NCBI RefSeq assembly: GCF_042610425.1
Contig: NZ_JBGJZM010000004.1
Span: forward strand, 1 to 64,000
Reading direction: 5' to 3'
DNA length: 64,000 nucleotides
Source: Ectobacillus sp042610425
GTDB taxonomy: Bacteria; Bacillota; Bacilli; Bacillales; Bacillaceae_G
Part shown: positions 8,295-16,835 of the stretch, in pieces
Position numbering within the stretch: the stretch's first letter is position 1
How the letters are laid out: each line of letters opens with the position of its first letter
The notes under the pieces: model-generated
Database searches by the model: none
The model's input: the letters and a program-made list of their open reading frames with translations, nothing else
What the model was told of the DNA's origin: nothing
Translations under genes and position numbers: made by a program

Positions 8295-8324
8295 TATACA
8301 AATTGAATTAGAAAAGGGGATATT

Positions 8325-9614
8325 ATGATGAGTGAAAGAAAATTAAGCTTTGAAACATTACAAGTACATGCAGGTCAGGTTGTAGATCCAACTACAGGAT
8401 CACGTGCTGTTCCTATTTATCAAACAACTTCCTATGTGTTTAATGATGCCGATCATGCAGCGAATTTATTCCAATTAAAAGAACCAGGAAACGTGTATTC
8501 AAGAATCATGAACCCAACGCAAGACGTGTTTGAAAAGAGAGTTGCAGAGCTAGAAGGCGGCGTAGCTGGACTTGCAACTGCATCTGGAATGGCAGCTATC
8601 TACTATTCCATCCTAAATGTTGCAAGTGCAGGGGATGAAATCGTAGCGGCAAGTACTTTATATGGTGGTACATATGAATTATTTCATTCAACACTTAAAA
8701 AAAGCGGAATCAATGTAACCTTTGTTGATCCAGATGATCCGGAAAACTTCAGAAATGCTATTACAGATAAGACAAAAGCACTGTACGCAGAAACAATCGG
8801 AAATCCGAAAATCAATGTATTAGATATCGAAGCAGTAGCAACCATTGCACATGAAAATAAGATTCCTCTTATCATTGACAATACGTTTGCAACGCCTTAC
8901 CTTACACGCCCAATTGAATTTGGCGCGGACGTAGTTGTTCATTCTGCAACAAAATTCATCGGCGGACACGGAACGACAATCGGTGGAATCATCGTTGATG
9001 GTGGTACATTTGATTGGAGAGCAAGTGGTAAATTTCCTGACTTTACAACACCAGATAAAAGCTACAATGGTTTAATCTATGCAGATTTAGGTGCTCCGGC
9101 ATACGCATTAAAGGCTAGAGTTCAATTGTTACGTAACACAGGTGCAGCACTAAGCCCGCAAAGTGCATTTAGCTTCCTTCAAGGTTTAGAATCGTTGTCA
9201 CTACGCGTTGAAAGACATGTTGCCAATGCGAGAAAGGTAGTTGAATTCTTGAGTAATCATCCGAAAGTTGCATGGGTGAATTATCCGGAACTAGAAGGAA
9301 ACCCATACAATGCATTAGCGAAAAAATATTTACCAAAAGGTGCAGGATCTATCTTTACATTTGGTATCAAAGGCGGAGCAGAAGCAGGAAAGAAATTTAT
9401 TAATAGTGTTGAATTATTCTCACTTCTTGCAAATGTAGCGGATGCAAAATCGCTTGTTATTCACCCAGCAAGTACAACACATGCAGAGCTTACGGAAGAA
9501 GAGCAAAAAGCTGCTGGTGTTACTCCTGACTTAATTCGTCTTTCCATTGGTGTGGAAGGTATCGACGATATTATTTACGATCTACAACAAGCGCTTGAAA
9601 AAACAGTAGGGTAA
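8325..9614 (+). CDS. metY: O-acetylhomoserine sulfhydrylase-type PLP enzyme
   Basis: 429 residues, Cys/Met-metabolism PLP family. The expected reaction is O-acetyl-L-homoserine + sulfide to homocysteine + acetate in the cytoplasm. Visible: YSRIMNPTQDVFEKRVAELEGG, LIIDNTFATPY (PLP-binding Asp) and the Schiff-base Lys210 in VHSATKFIGGHGTT. The ~430-residue length and the insert after IVDGGTFDW favour MetY over the shorter cystathionine synthases. Two ATGs (8325, 8328) follow AAAAGGGGA. The two upstream SAM riboswitches put it under methionine/SAM control. Assignment of the acyl group is by family and context. Confidence 0.92.
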   Translation: MMSERKLSFETLQVHAGQVVDPTTGSRAVPIYQTTSYVFNDADHAANLFQLKEPGNVYSRIMNPTQDVFEKRVAELEGGVAGLATASGMAAIYYSILNVASAGDEIVAASTLYGGTYELFHSTLKKSGINVTFVDPDDPENFRNAITDKTKALYAETIGNPKINVLDIEAVATIAHENKIPLIIDNTFATPYLTRPIEFGADVVVHSATKFIGGHGTTIGGIIVDGGTFDWRASGKFPDFTTPDKSYNGLIYADLGAPAYALKARVQLLRNTGAALSPQSAFSFLQGLESLSLRVERHVANARKVVEFLSNHPKVAWVNYPELEGNPYNALAKKYLPKGAGSIFTFGIKGGAEAGKKFINSVELFSLLANVADAKSLVIHPASTTHAELTEEEQKAAGVTPDLIRLSIGVEGIDDIIYDLQQALEKTVG

Positions 9615-9668
9615 CAACTTATCTAGAGTGACATCGGCCATTCATTACTTTAGAATATACCCTTGTGT

Positions 9669-9705
9669 AAAGCGTCCTCACGTTTGTGAGGACGCTTTGT
9701 TTCGT
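9669..9705 (+). terminator. terminator of metY-like gene
   Basis: Long stem AAAGCGTCCTCAC (9669-9681) / GTGAGGACGCTTT (9686-9698), followed by GTTTCGTTTT. Confidence 0.88.
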
Positions 9706-9972
9706 TTTCTAAAATGACTTAAAAAAAGTCAAATGAAAGGAGGTAAAATAAGAGGTCTAGTAATCTCTTCAATATTACTTAACAACTTGTCTGCATATTT
9801 TGTATATTTCCTACAGATACCTAATTATAGTAACTTGATATATTTATCCCTTACATATAATTACGCATTGAATATAAATAGAAATGTACAAGTAATAATG
9901 TACAAATACAAAATGGAAATCTATGTATAGAATAAGAAGACTCAACGGTTTCCTTGAAAGGAGATTAATATT
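9706..9972. other. intergenic stretch after metY terminator
   Basis: Together with 9615-9705 this is a 358-base gap. An AAAGGAGG-like site at ~9735 precedes no convincing gene; the 65-codon frame there is AT-driven and rejected. The site AAAGGAGA at ~9957 serves the next gene. Confidence 0.4.
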
Positions 9973-10830
9973 TTGTCTTTTCCAAATATCCCTAGTGTTA
10001 CGCCGACGATTTCCCTTTCGACTAAACAGACAATTCCGTTGCTTTTGGCTTCCATTGCTTTTGAGGAATTAGCTCTAGCTCATATCATGAATGCGGAAGC
10101 AGAGAAGATTCAATTTGTTCTTGGAACATTACCTCCTCCTAAAACTACATTTTCTCCAGCAACTGTATCCATAACTAATCTTATTGATATTGATACAAGT
10201 GTTCAAAAAACTCTTCGTGATGTTATCAAGAAGGAAATGCTGCTGGAATTCAAATTTGAAAACGTACTAGATCTTATCGGAACATTACCAACATGTACGC
10301 CGGCAACAGCTTCTTTTAGCAATAACGCACCAATTACAAATATCGACCTCAGCAATACTATCCCATACCCATCAACGATTGACGTTGCAGGTTTACAAGG
10401 TTCTATTGCTAAAGTGACAGTTACTATTAATGACTTCTTCGATCCTAATAATACTTCACCATCACAATGTCATCTTACACTGTTAGTTGTCGCTCCTGAC
10501 GGAACTGCAGTTCTTATCTTTGCGGAGGCAGGGAATAATAGTGGTAGTGGAGGTACTCCAAGCGCTACCTTTACAATTGACGATGATGCGGCAACGGTAA
10601 TACCACAAAGCGGTCCAGTTCCTTCTGGTACGTTTAAACCAAGCGTCTATACTAACTTTAATTTAGATTCACCTGCACCACAAACAGCACCATATCCTAC
10701 AACATTAAGCACATTTGTTGGTAAGGTTCCAAATGGTACATGGAGTCTTTTCGCATTTGATGAATTTGGCGGCCATGGAATGGAAATTCGTGGCGGTTGG
10801 GCATTAACGATTACTACTGCTTGTCTTTAG
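9973..10830 (+). CDS. modular protein: N-terminal module plus proprotein-convertase P-domain
   Basis: 285 residues. Residues 1-~105 are the shared module (two helices around NAEAEKIQFVLGT and KKEMLLEFKFENVLDLI). Residues ~115-283 match a P/homo-B domain, a jelly roll usually C-terminal to subtilisin-like proteases: IDVAGLQGSIAKVTVTIND, CHLTLLVVAPDGTAVLIF, a GTFKP segment and the closing NGTWSLFAFDEFGG...GGWALTI. No protease domain is present, so the P-domain probably acts as a binding or structural domain. Start TTG at 9973 with AAAGGAGA ~9 bases upstream. It is the only module gene in the window on the plus strand. Confidence 0.87.
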   Translation: MSFPNIPSVTPTISLSTKQTIPLLLASIAFEELALAHIMNAEAEKIQFVLGTLPPPKTTFSPATVSITNLIDIDTSVQKTLRDVIKKEMLLEFKFENVLDLIGTLPTCTPATASFSNNAPITNIDLSNTIPYPSTIDVAGLQGSIAKVTVTINDFFDPNNTSPSQCHLTLLVVAPDGTAVLIFAEAGNNSGSGGTPSATFTIDDDAATVIPQSGPVPSGTFKPSVYTNFNLDSPAPQTAPYPTTLSTFVGKVPNGTWSLFAFDEFGGHGMEIRGGWALTITTACL

Positions 10831-10875
10831 GTATTATCTTTAGAGAAAAAAGTTGCTCTAATATGAAATAGGATA

Positions 10876-10906
10876 AAGCTCAGATTTAGTAGATCTGAGC
10901 TTATTC
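10876..10906 (+). terminator. possible terminator after the P-domain gene
   Basis: Stem AAGCTCAGAT (10876-10885) / ATCTGAGCTT (10893-10902); the tail TTATTCAATT is only weakly T-rich. Confidence 0.6.
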
Positions 10907-10981
10907 AATTCCTTCGGTTCCTGAACGTATAGTAAAAATAAATGGAGCTTAAACAGTAACCAACTATTAAATTCTTCATCA

Positions 10982-11536
10982 TTAAGATTTATTTACTAAC
11001 CACACTTTAGAAGGGTCATTATTTTCCTTCCATTGATTAGGAGTCATAAAAAATTGTTTTCTTCTAGTTTCTAGATATAAAATACTTCCGATTGTTTCAT
11101 CGATAATCTTGTAGTTCGGATGAACTTGTTTCAGTTTATTATTTATTTCACATAATAAATCCTTTGTCTTTAGGAGTCTCTCATCAAAATCCTCTTTGGA
11201 AATACGAGGTATTGCTTCTATTTGAGTATGAGGGCAAGTATGTTCGACAATATACAAAGTCTTTCTGAACAAAATCCCTTCTAAGTCCGCAATACGTTGT
11301 AGCATAGGAACAATATGAGCTTTAATGATTAATGCATCATCATTATTACATGTATTTTTAGTATTATATTTAATAGCAATCAATTCATCATGTACAGAAT
11401 GCAAATACTTGTAAACAGAACGTTCCATATGGAAGATTGACCTTAAGGAAGATACATAGTTTTTTTCATCAAATAGATAGAACAACACCTTCCCCCCTTT
11501 ACTCAAAAGAATATTTTTTATCTTGATGAGTGACAT
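10982..11536 (-). CDS. hypothetical protein, second gene of a module operon
   Basis: 184 residues, family not recognised. It appears to be soluble and mostly helical, with a basic N-terminus (MSLIKIKNILLSKGGKVLF), paired hydrophobic heptads between ~25 and ~110, and Cys and His in EHTCPHTQ. There is no signal peptide. It overlaps the upstream module gene by 19 bases, so the two are translationally coupled and probably act together. Coding potential is judged from the length, the coupling and the reasonable composition. Confidence 0.6.
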   Translation of the reverse strand: MSLIKIKNILLSKGGKVLFYLFDEKNYVSSLRSIFHMERSVYKYLHSVHDELIAIKYNTKNTCNNDDALIIKAHIVPMLQRIADLEGILFRKTLYIVEHTCPHTQIEAIPRISKEDFDERLLKTKDLLCEINNKLKQVHPNYKIIDETIGSILYLETRRKQFFMTPNQWKENNDPSKVWLVNKS

Positions 11537-11841
11537 TCACAGCATAAACCATTTGGTATTAAGTCCAATACATTTTCAAACTTTTTTAATAATAGCCACT
11601 CTTTCATTAAGACGGTTTCAACAAATCTTGTTGCTTCTCTGTTGAATTGGAATATTTCACAGTTAGTGGGATCTGTTGGAAAATCCTTGCATTTTCCGAC
11701 GAAAGCTTGCATTTTTTCGGCTTCAGCGTTCAAAAGATGTGATAAAGCAATTTCTTCTAATGCTATTGATTCCAATAAATCTATAACGATTTCGTTATGA
11801 TCGGGGCGATGGGGCTCTGCGGGTATTGTTGGCATACTCAA
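11518..11841 (-). CDS. divergent stand-alone module protein with Cys-rich tail
   Basis: 107 residues, the most divergent member of the six-gene module family. It keeps SIALEEIALSHLLNAEAEKMQ and VLMKEWLLLKKFENVLDLI but has a shorter, cysteine-containing linker (VGKCKDFPTDPTNC) and ends in GLCCECHSSR. Start TTG at 11841 with AAGGAGGG about 10 bases before; an in-frame ATG at 11835 is an alternative. First gene of a two-gene minus-strand operon with 10982-11536. The cysteines suggest cross-linking or metal binding, which is inference. Confidence 0.72.
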   Translation of the reverse strand: MSMPTIPAEPHRPDHNEIVIDLLESIALEEIALSHLLNAEAEKMQAFVGKCKDFPTDPTNCEIFQFNREATRFVETVLMKEWLLLKKFENVLDLIPNGLCCECHSSR

Positions 11842-12367
11842 GGTATTAGCACCCTCCTTTTTTCAATTTACTTTTTTATTTTATGTGCATCGCTTTTTTT
11901 TGTTACAAATGCCCTGTAAAAATATGAGCTTGTCTAAAGTATCGAATGTGTTACAATTTCCATTTATTATAAATTTAATCAGAAACATTTCATTCATGAC
12001 TACATTAAAAAGTTTATTTTGAACATTTATATCGATATCAATAAGCTCCGATTATTAAACCACTGCCGAAATATATCTCCTTGAATATACCTTGGCTTTT
12101 GTCCATTTCATGTTTATACATGCACTCATATGATGATAATAGTTCAGAGGAAAGAAAAATTTTTACGAATTTACTAGCAAGGGGAGCTGATCGGGATATT
12201 TCAAATGAAACAACAGTTCAGGTGATCACTGATCCGAATAAAATGAGAATGGTAAATATCCCAAGTTGTATAGTAGCCCCAGAAACTTGTGACGATTAAC
12301 AAGATGGAGTCGAAAACAGAAATTTAATGCTACATAGAAGGATATTTACTGTATTGTTTAAGTAACT
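11842..12367. other. 526-base stretch with one doubtful small frame
   Basis: AT-rich spacer holding the upstream region of the 11841 operon. On the plus strand a 59-codon frame from an ATG near 12120 to the stop at 12299 (MHSYDDNSSEERK... ending SCIVAPETCDD) has protein-like composition but no clear ribosome binding site and no family I recognise. It could be the 3' remnant of a lost gene. Confidence 0.3.
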
Positions 12368-12688
12368 CTATTTACGCTGCAGATTAATAAGCTCCAAAAT
12401 ATTTTCAAATTTGAATTGCAGTAACATTTCCTTTTTGATTACGTCCTGAAGAGTTTTTTGAACACTATTGTCTATTTCGAGCAGGTTGGATATAGACACA
12501 ACTGGAGGAGAAAGTTTGGTCTGCGTGTGTAATGTTCCGAGAACAAATTGAATCTTTTCTGCTTCCGCATTCATGATGTGAGCTAGAGCCAACTCTTCAG
12601 TGGCAATAGAAGATAAAAGTAACTGTATAGCCTGTGAAGTAGTAATCGAGATAGTTGGTGTTATATTAGGTATATTTGGAAAAGACAT
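12368..12688 (-). CDS. stand-alone module protein
   Basis: 106 residues, consisting of nothing but the shared module. It starts MSFPNIPNITPTISITT, has SSIATEELALAHIMNAEAEKI and ends after KKEMLLQFKFENILELINL. ATG at 12688 behind TGAGGTGAT. Members without a C-terminal domain suggest that the module folds and functions by itself, for example as a self-assembling anchor. Divergence from the near-identical trio (9973, 13370, 17585) is moderate. Confidence 0.78.
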   Translation of the reverse strand: MSFPNIPNITPTISITTSQAIQLLLSSIATEELALAHIMNAEAEKIQFVLGTLHTQTKLSPPVVSISNLLEIDNSVQKTLQDVIKKEMLLQFKFENILELINLQRK

Positions 12689-13043
12689 CGTATCACCTCA
12701 TTTTTTATTTAGTACTGTTTTAGTTTATTTTCACAGTACTAAGAATGATACAATTATTTTCCAGTACAAATTTTGTCCTCATAAATGTTTGCTTAGTTCA
12801 ACTGCTATGAATGAAACAATCAACTTACTGTTTTAAATTTTTTTAACTATAGTTCATACAGATATGTACAGAGTTTCCCTTGTTGATACTTCAGTAGGTA
12901 TTAAAGAAACCCTCTGTTCATCAGTCTTAATGTGGTGAACAGAAGGTAGGAAATTTTTAGATAGTAGAAATTAACATCCGATAGATAGTGGCAAATAATA
13001 TCTTAGTAACAAGAGCTCTTGAAACTGAGATGATAGAAGTGTC
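12689..13043. other. 355-base intergenic stretch
   Basis: Holds the ribosome binding site of the 12688 gene and the hairpin at 12903-12947. Nothing else is recognised. Confidence 0.4.
12903..12947 (-). terminator. terminator of the 13044-13370 module gene
   Basis: On the minus strand, stem ACCTTCTGTTCA / TGAACAGAGGGT (one mismatch) followed by TTTCTTT. Confidence 0.7.
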
Positions 13044-13370
13044 TTAAGGTAATGGAGTGATCGATATTAATTCAAGGACATTGTCAAATTTAAACTGAAG
13101 TAGCATTTCCTTCTTGATTACATCACGAAGAGTTTTTTGAACACTTGTATCAATATCAATAAGATCAGTTATGGATACAGTTGTTTGAGAGAATGTAGTT
13201 TTAGGAGGAGGTAATGTTCCAAGAACAAATTGAATCTTTTCTGCTTCCGCATTCATGATGTGGGCAAGGGCTAATTCTTCAAATGCAATGGATGCCAAAA
13301 GTAATGGAATAGTTTGTTCTGTTTTAAGGGTAATAGTTGGCGTAACACTAGGGATATTTGGGAAAGACAT
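13044..13370 (-). CDS. stand-alone module protein, block A
   Basis: 108 residues, module only, almost identical in its N-terminal part to the genes at 9973 and 17585 (MSFPNIPSVTPTI, LASIAFEELALAHIMNAEAEK), ending LLQFKFDNVLELISITPLP. ATG at 13370 with GAGGTGATATA upstream. The ~75 bases upstream are nearly the same as those before the 17585 gene, so the promoter was duplicated with it. Its neighbour 13454-14656 is a glycosyltransferase on the same strand. Confidence 0.78.
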   Translation of the reverse strand: MSFPNIPSVTPTITLKTEQTIPLLLASIAFEELALAHIMNAEAEKIQFVLGTLPPPKTTFSQTTVSITDLIDIDTSVQKTLRDVIKKEMLLQFKFDNVLELISITPLP

Positions 13371-13453
13371 TATATCACCTCACTTTCTTTCAGTTTCAAT
13401 TACATTATATTGACAATTCTTATAAACGGCACGGCTTGTATGCCTATTTTTTA

Positions 13454-14656
13454 TCACTCATTATTTTTAGGTATATTTATAGATAATATTGTAGTAATTA
13501 GGGTTTCATCATCACAGTCATCTGCTAATTGTCCGAAGAGGTCTTGGTTACTCATCTTTATCTTCCGCAAAGCATCTATAGGAGAAACGAATGATCTTGA
13601 TAGTCTAGCAGCCTGTGCATAGCATTTTGCAGCTGATTCGATCTGTCCCAATTGTTCGAGACAGCATCCTTTATAATACAAAGCTTGAAAGCTACCAACT
13701 CCCTTTAAGGTGAGGTATTGTAAATTATCTTCACCCATTTCGAGGCAGTGATCAAACACTTCTATTGCTTCTTTGAACCATTTCTTGAAAAATAAGATTA
13801 ACCCTTTATAAAAATGTAAATCTACATAATCTGGATAGAGCAACGTCACTTTTTCGATACTTGGCCATGCCCCGTCAATGCTCCCCGAACTAATTAATAT
13901 AGCATACTTTAATCTATATAATAGAGAAGGAGGTGTGTTGAACTGTTTTAGAAAATCTAAAATGGCACGATTGATATAATCAAATGCCTTATCATATTGT
14001 TTTACACGGTAATATTCGCTTGCAATATGATAATGAATCCAAGGGTTTTGGTCTTTTTGTTCGAGTGCATCTTCTAGCATACTTAGATTACGTTCAAATT
14101 TCCGTTTACTTTTATTCACAGAATCCAAATACCCATAATGATATACTTTAATTGGTACTGTTTTGATTTCATTAACCTCTGACTCGGTAAGAACCTCCTT
14201 AACATTGAGCATTTCATGGATAGCGTACATAAATTTAAATCCTTTATGATTTTTGAAAAGTCGGGTGTGAGCCATATCGAACGTATTATTAGGATCTATA
14301 TGGTCACCATAATAATTAACTAAGTGAATGGACAAAATATGGTCATGAGAATATAAAACGTCACGCAGCTTATATACATCAGAAGTATCTACCTCCTCAT
14401 CTGCATCCAACCACATTATCCAGTCTCCTGTTGCGCGTTCCAATCCATAGTTGCGGGCAGCTGAAAAACTTCCGTTCCAGGGAAACTCGTACACCACTGC
14501 TCCAAATGATTTGCAGATTTCAACAGTTCGGTCTGATGACCCTGTATCGACAATAATAATTTCATCTACTACTCCTTTTATACTATTTAGGCAGTTCTCT
14601 ATATACTTTTCTTCATCTTTTACGATCATACACAACGAAAGACTTCCAAACTCCAT
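13454..14656 (-). CDS. GT2 glycosyltransferase with C-terminal TPR-like repeats, block A
   Basis: 400 residues. N-terminal GT-A fold: LSLCMIVKDEEKYIENCL, IVDTGSSDRTVEICKSFG and the metal-binding D84-A85-D86 in WLDADEEVD. The middle and C-terminus form helical TPR-like repeats (for example YYKGCCLEQLGQIESAAKCY). This architecture is common in peptide or protein glycosyltransferases of Firmicutes. Cytoplasmic. The ATG at 14656 follows GGAGGAAAGAA. It is closely related over its whole length to 17944-19122 and lies between a module gene and a divergent GT4 gene, as its paralogue does. Acceptor unknown; the adjacent module proteins are the obvious candidates. Confidence 0.85.
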   Translation of the reverse strand: MEFGSLSLCMIVKDEEKYIENCLNSIKGVVDEIIIVDTGSSDRTVEICKSFGAVVYEFPWNGSFSAARNYGLERATGDWIMWLDADEEVDTSDVYKLRDVLYSHDHILSIHLVNYYGDHIDPNNTFDMAHTRLFKNHKGFKFMYAIHEMLNVKEVLTESEVNEIKTVPIKVYHYGYLDSVNKSKRKFERNLSMLEDALEQKDQNPWIHYHIASEYYRVKQYDKAFDYINRAILDFLKQFNTPPSLLYRLKYAILISSGSIDGAWPSIEKVTLLYPDYVDLHFYKGLILFFKKWFKEAIEVFDHCLEMGEDNLQYLTLKGVGSFQALYYKGCCLEQLGQIESAAKCYAQAARLSRSFVSPIDALRKIKMSNQDLFGQLADDCDDETLITTILSINIPKNNE

Positions 14657-14804
14657 TATTTCTTTCCTCCTTATAAATCATTAAAAATCATTTCCTATAA
14701 TATGAAGCTAATGTAACGAAAGTGATTTTTTGGAAACTTGTCCAATTTTGTTCCATATAATAAATGAATGAAATAAACCGCATTCACGTATGGGGAGGAT
14801 ACTG

Positions 14805-15070
14805 TTGAAGACAGAAAAACTTAAAATAAACTGGGTTGGTTCTCAATTTGTCGGTGATAGTCTCTCGATTGTAAACAAGAATATTTGCAGGTATTTTAGC
14901 AAAGAATCTATCAATCTAAGAAAGAAGATACCTAAGACAGAAGTATCATTTCTCCCATCTTTTAATGAAAAAAAGGAATATCTCCTTTTCCTGAACCTGA
15001 CTTTACTATTGTTCATCAGTGGCCGCCCGATTGGTCGGTTCCAAAAAGCAGGCATTGGATTTGTTAGCCG
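14805..15070 (+). pseudogene. truncated, frameshifted GT4 glycosyltransferase, block A
   Basis: Starts at TTG 14805 after GGGGAGG, exactly as the intact paralogue at 19277. The translation KLKINWVGSQF..SLSIVNKNICRY parallels residues ~5-30 of that gene. Around 14984-14989 one T is missing from a T run relative to the paralogue; in the next frame the match resumes as FPEPDFTIVHQWPPDW and stops at TAG near 15070. Everything after about residue 95 is gone. This is a decayed copy of a ~470-residue enzyme. Confidence 0.82.
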
Positions 15071-15149
15071 CAAAGTAAAATATTATTGTTTCGAAAAAAT
15101 TACTAGATTGTCTAAAATTTCTTCATGAAACACAAAAAGCCCCCCAAGA

Positions 15150-15225
15150 ACCTGAAGGGTAGTTCAAAACTGGCGGTGTTTTCCGCATCCGCATCCACCT
15201 TGTTCATTCATAGTGTCCAAAAAAA
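15150..15225 (-). pseudogene. possible 3' fragment of a small Cys-rich protein gene
   Basis: On the minus strand a frame coming out of the IS end reads FLDTMNEQGGCGCGKHRQF and stops near 15165. There is no ribosome binding site before the internal ATG. It may be the tail of a gene interrupted by the IS element. No family is recognised. Confidence 0.25.
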
Positions 15226-15297
15226 GACAGCAATAAATGCTGCCTACAGTCTTTTTTCTTTTACAATAACTATAAGAACAAAACGAGGTGACGGAAG

Positions 15298-16656
15298 ATG
15301 ATGACGAGAAATCAAAATCACGAGCGAGAACAATTTGAGATGATTACAATTGATCAAGTAGTCCCACAAGAACATCTTGTACGAAAATTAGAAGCGGCGA
15401 TAGATTTCTCTTTCATCTATCCCATGGTAGAAGACCTCTATTCATCAGTCGGACGGCCCAGTATTGATCCAGTAGTCTTAATTAAAATGACGTTTATTCA
15501 ATATGTATTTGGCATTCGTTCCATGCGTCAAACGATCAAAGAAATTGAAACAAATGTGGCCTATCGTTGGTTTTTAGGATTTGGCTTTTATACAGAAATC
15601 CCTCACTTTTCAACCTTCGGTAAAAATTATGAACGTCGCTTTCAAGAGACAGATTTATTCGAACAGATTTTTTATAAGATCCTTAAAGAAATTGCGGATC
15701 AAGGGTTATTAAGGACGGACCATGTTTTCATTGATTCAACCCATGTGAAAGCGAGTGCGAATAAACGTAAGTTTGAAAAGAAAATAGTGCGAAAAGAAAC
15801 ACGTGCTTACGAGGCCAAACTTCAAGAAGAACTAAACCAAGATCGTGTGGATCATGGGAAAAAGCCTTTTCCTCCTGAGAAATTTGAAAAAGAAGAATGG
15901 AAAGAGATAAAAGAAAGTACCACGGATCCTGAGAGTGGGTACTATGTGAAAGACGAACGGACCAAACAGTTTGCTTATTCTTTTCATACAGCTGCGGATC
16001 GGTATGGTTTTATTTTAAGTGCGATGGTTACACCTGGAAATATTCACGACAGTCATATGCTTCAACCCCTAGTTGAGAAAATCATAGAAAAGGTGGCGAA
16101 ACCTGTAGCGGTTGCCGCTGATGCTGCCTATAAAACACCTGCTATTACGAATTTCCTTATAGAAAATGAAATGACACCTGTTCTTCCCTACACGCGACCA
16201 AAAACAAAGGAAGGATTCATGAGAAAACAGGAATACGTTTATGATGAATATTATGATTGCTATATCTGTCCGCAAGGACAGATATTACCGTATTCTACAA
16301 CGACGAAAGAAGGGTATCGTCAATACAAATCAAATCCTTCAAAATGTGAGAGTTGCCCATTGTTAGCTCAGTGTACGCAGAGTCAAATCCATCAAAAGCT
16401 GATTCAACGTCACATTTGGGAGAATTATATGGAAGAAGCCGATCATCTTCGTCATACAAATGAAGGGAAAGAAATTTATGCACGGCGGAAAGAGACGATT
16501 GAACGTGTCTTTGCCGATGCAAAAGAAAAGCATGGTATGCGTTGGACAACCTTAAGAGGTCTAAAAAAATTGTCCATGCAGGCGATGCTGACTTTTGCTG
16601 CCATAAATTTAAAGAAATTAGCGAACTGGACTTGGCAAGGTCAGGTGATGGCCTAA
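15298..16656 (+). CDS. IS1182-family transposase
   Basis: 452 residues, complete. DDE-type transposase with the N-terminal IS1182/DUF772-like region (LVRKLEAAIDFSFIYPMVEDLYSS.GRPSIDPVVLIKM), a first catalytic Asp in VFIDSTHVKASANK, a second in AVAADAAYKTPA, and the C-terminal RRKETIERVFADAKEKHGMRWT with the catalytic Glu. A zinc-ribbon-like CESCPLLAQC lies before the last motif. Start ATG at 15298 (a second ATG at 15301) behind GAGGTGACGGAAG. It looks functional. Confidence 0.93.
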   Translation: MMTRNQNHEREQFEMITIDQVVPQEHLVRKLEAAIDFSFIYPMVEDLYSSVGRPSIDPVVLIKMTFIQYVFGIRSMRQTIKEIETNVAYRWFLGFGFYTEIPHFSTFGKNYERRFQETDLFEQIFYKILKEIADQGLLRTDHVFIDSTHVKASANKRKFEKKIVRKETRAYEAKLQEELNQDRVDHGKKPFPPEKFEKEEWKEIKESTTDPESGYYVKDERTKQFAYSFHTAADRYGFILSAMVTPGNIHDSHMLQPLVEKIIEKVAKPVAVAADAAYKTPAITNFLIENEMTPVLPYTRPKTKEGFMRKQEYVYDEYYDCYICPQGQILPYSTTTKEGYRQYKSNPSKCESCPLLAQCTQSQIHQKLIQRHIWENYMEEADHLRHTNEGKEIYARRKETIERVFADAKEKHGMRWTTLRGLKKLSMQAMLTFAAINLKKLANWTWQGQVMA

Positions 16657-16727
16657 AGGAAGATACTCGAAGAGTAAAATCTCGATTCACTTGGGATAAA
16701 AGTACCCGAAATTCTATAAACATATCA

Positions 16728-16768
16728 AAAGGCATTTGGAATGAGACCATTCCAAATGCCTTTGTCGA
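16728..16768 (+). terminator. terminator inside the IS
   Basis: Sixteen-base-pair stem AAAGGCATTTGGAATG (16728-16743) / CATTCCAAATGCCTTT (16748-16763) with a four-base loop, 70 bases after the transposase stop. Confidence 0.75.
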
Positions 16769-16835
16769 CAATCTGAAGACAGCAATAAATGCTGTCTCTT
16801 CTAGTTTATTAAAGGCTATCCTCGATTGAATGCGG

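Larger units (their letters stand above)
15226..16796 (+). mobile_element. IS1182-like insertion sequence
   Basis: About 1.57 kb. It is bounded by imperfect inverted repeats of ~24 bases (18 matches): GACAGCAATAAATGCTG... at 15226 and the reverse complement of the sequence ending at 16796. Each end is itself nearly palindromic (GACAGCA-N5-TGCTGTC). One intact transposase gene and a terminator hairpin lie inside. It sits between the two copies of a duplicated glycosyltransferase block. Exact outer borders and target duplication could not be fixed by eye. Confidence 0.75.

Noticed and set aside
9733..9930. 65-codon plus-strand frame after an AGGAGG-like site
   Set aside because: AT-driven composition, no plausible fold or family; not convincing despite the site upstream.
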